Source: Legionellales bacterium
Lineage (GTDB): Bacteria; Pseudomonadota; Gammaproteobacteria; Berkiellales; Berkiellaceae
Assembly: GCA_023266435.1 (NCBI GenBank)
Contig: JAHFQF010000144.1
Coordinates: forward strand, 1-6,200
Reading direction: 5' to 3'
DNA length: 6,200 nucleotides
A program made the translations under genes and the position numbers. A model generated the notes under the pieces. That model saw nothing but the letters and a program-made list of their open reading frames with translations, did not search any database and was not told where the DNA came from. This document shows, piece by piece, positions 5,353-6,200 of the stretch; position 1 is the stretch's first letter; every line of letters starts with the position of its first letter.

Positions 5353-6170
5353 GACTGATTAGTGATGCCCTTGAGGTATCGAGAAGTAGTCTGCACTCTC
5401 AACTTAAAAAGGAATCGTCTATGAACAGAGAAAATGCCTGGGTGATTACCCCTGAAGATGCCTACGCCTTATATTGCGTCAAGCAGTTGGTGAACAAGAA
5501 GCCTAGCTATGGTTATCGTCGTATTACTAGCCGTTTGATGACGGAATATGGCTTAAAAATCAATCACAAACGGGTTTATCGTTTGATGAAAGAGAATCAA
5601 TTATTGCTGGCCAAATACGGTAAAAGGCCGACCAGGACTCATGATGGCAAGGTGATTACCCTACACTCGAATACAAGGTGGTGCAGTGATTCGTTTATCA
5701 TCCAGTGTGATAATGGTGATAAGCTACAAGTGGTTTTTGCCATGGATACTTGTGACCGAGAGGTGATGAGTTATGCCGTCTCCACTAGAGGCATTGATGG
5801 TGCTATGGTGCGAGACTTGATGGCCAGGTGTGTTGAGTATCGTTTTGGCCAAACGCACTTACCCAGAACAATACAGTGGCTCAGCGACAACGGCTCCTGT
5901 TACACCGCCCGTAAGACCGTTCATTTTGGACGGGAATTGGGATTTGAAGTGTGCACGACGCCACCGTACAGCCCCGAGTCAAACGGTATGGCGGAGGCTT
6001 TTGTTAAAACATTCAAGCGGGACTACGCTTGGCCGAGTGACCTGTCGGATGCCAATACGGTTATCCAGAGTCTGCCGGGTTGGTTTGAAGATTATAATGA
6101 GTTTGCGCCCCACAAAGGGCTCAAAATGCGCTCTCCTAGGCAATTTATTGCTGAAAGAGAGGCTTCGTAA
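5349..6170 (+). CDS. IS2-type transposase OrfB (DDE catalytic subunit)
   Basis: 273 residues when counted from the TTG at 5349; in practice it is probably made mainly as the frameshifted OrfAB fusion. An HTH_21-like region precedes the core (about 34-90, with KPSYGYRRITSRL). The integrase-type core follows from about 105. The catalytic triad is visible as D114 (WCSDSF), D180 (LSDNGS) and E216 (NGMAEAF), with 35 residues between the second and third, the classic DD(35)E spacing. The C-terminal YNEFAPHKGLKMRSPRQF segment is typical of IS3-family transposases. It ends two bases before the right inverted repeat begins. No frameshift or internal stop is seen, so the enzyme looks functional. Confidence 0.93.
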   Translation: MRLISDALEVSRSSLHSQLKKESSMNRENAWVITPEDAYALYCVKQLVNKKPSYGYRRITSRLMTEYGLKINHKRVYRLMKENQLLLAKYGKRPTRTHDGKVITLHSNTRWCSDSFIIQCDNGDKLQVVFAMDTCDREVMSYAVSTRGIDGAMVRDLMARCVEYRFGQTHLPRTIQWLSDNGSCYTARKTVHFGRELGFEVCTTPPYSPESNGMAEAFVKTFKRDYAWPSDLSDANTVIQSLPGWFEDYNEFAPHKGLKMRSPRQFIAEREAS

Positions 6171-6171
6171 G

Positions 6172-6200
6172 AGGTGGATCGGTTTTAGGGGGCAACTCCA
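6172..6200 (-). repeat. Right terminal inverted repeat of the IS
   Basis: It reads AGGTGGATCGG...GGGGGCAACTCCA and is the imperfect inverse of 4914-4944. It ends in CCA at the last base of the window. Confidence 0.8.

Larger units (their letters stand above)
4914..6200 (+). mobile_element. IS3-family insertion sequence, IS2 group, complete
   Basis: About 1287 bp, bounded by imperfect inverted repeats and carrying overlapping orfA and orfB in the arrangement of IS3-family elements. The length is near that of IS2, and both proteins look IS2-like. GC content is visibly higher than in the flanking host genes, consistent with acquisition from outside. The IS appears intact and possibly active: both reading frames are open, the DDE residues are present and a frameshift site is visible. 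Insertion interrupts the gene starting at 4788. The five bases before the left end are CTTAT; a matching duplication would lie just beyond the window. Confidence 0.9.

Noticed and set aside
5109..5402. Minus-strand open frame of 97 codons inside the IS
   Set aside because: It is serine-rich, lies antisense to orfA and the start of orfB, and has no resemblance to any IS accessory protein.
1..6200. CRISPR array, tRNA, rRNA or phage attachment site
   Set aside because: No regularly spaced direct repeats, no cloverleaf or rRNA-like sequence, and no integrase beyond the IS transposase.

Overview
The window looks like chromosomal DNA of an AT-rich gammaproteobacterium. The low GC of the host genes, the many GTG starts, the protein style and the IS2-type insertion sequence suggest Legionella or a relative. 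That placement is an impression from the sequence, not a database result.

Left part (about 1-4030): five genes for two-component and second-messenger signalling, in two convergent groups. The plus-strand group is a GAF-receiver protein (142-1236), an HD-GYP protein whose metal-binding residues are largely replaced (1288-2295), and a stand-alone receiver protein that overlaps the end of the HD-GYP gene (2267-2812). The minus-strand group reads inward from 4029: a receiver-PAS protein (4029-3250), then a 109-residue protein that is little more than the phospho-histidine (DHp/HisKA-like) helix pair of a histidine kinase, with no ATPase domain (3230-2901). No protein here carries a histidine-kinase ATP-binding domain, a GGDEF or EAL domain, or a DNA-binding output domain. 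Three of the five resemble pieces of hybrid histidine kinases with the catalytic core absent. My reading is a phosphorelay or protein-interaction module that takes phosphate from a kinase encoded elsewhere, with the degenerate HD-GYP protein as a non-catalytic regulator. This kinase-less module is the most interesting item in the window.

Middle part (4030-4913): a gene-poor stretch. It holds a good sigma70-like promoter (4076-4104), an unexplained leader of about 140 bases, a small three-helix membrane protein (4249-4518), a 163-bp palindromic MITE-like element (4555-4717) whose ends form a 22-bp inverted repeat, and the first 42 codons of an unknown gene (from 4788) cut by an insertion sequence.

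Right part (4914-6200): a complete IS3-family element of the IS2 group. It has imperfect terminal inverted repeats, orfA with a helix-turn-helix and leucine zipper, an A8 slippery run for -1 frameshifting, and orfB with an intact DDE catalytic triad. Its right end falls on the last base of the window, so the target duplication and the rest of the broken gene cannot be seen.
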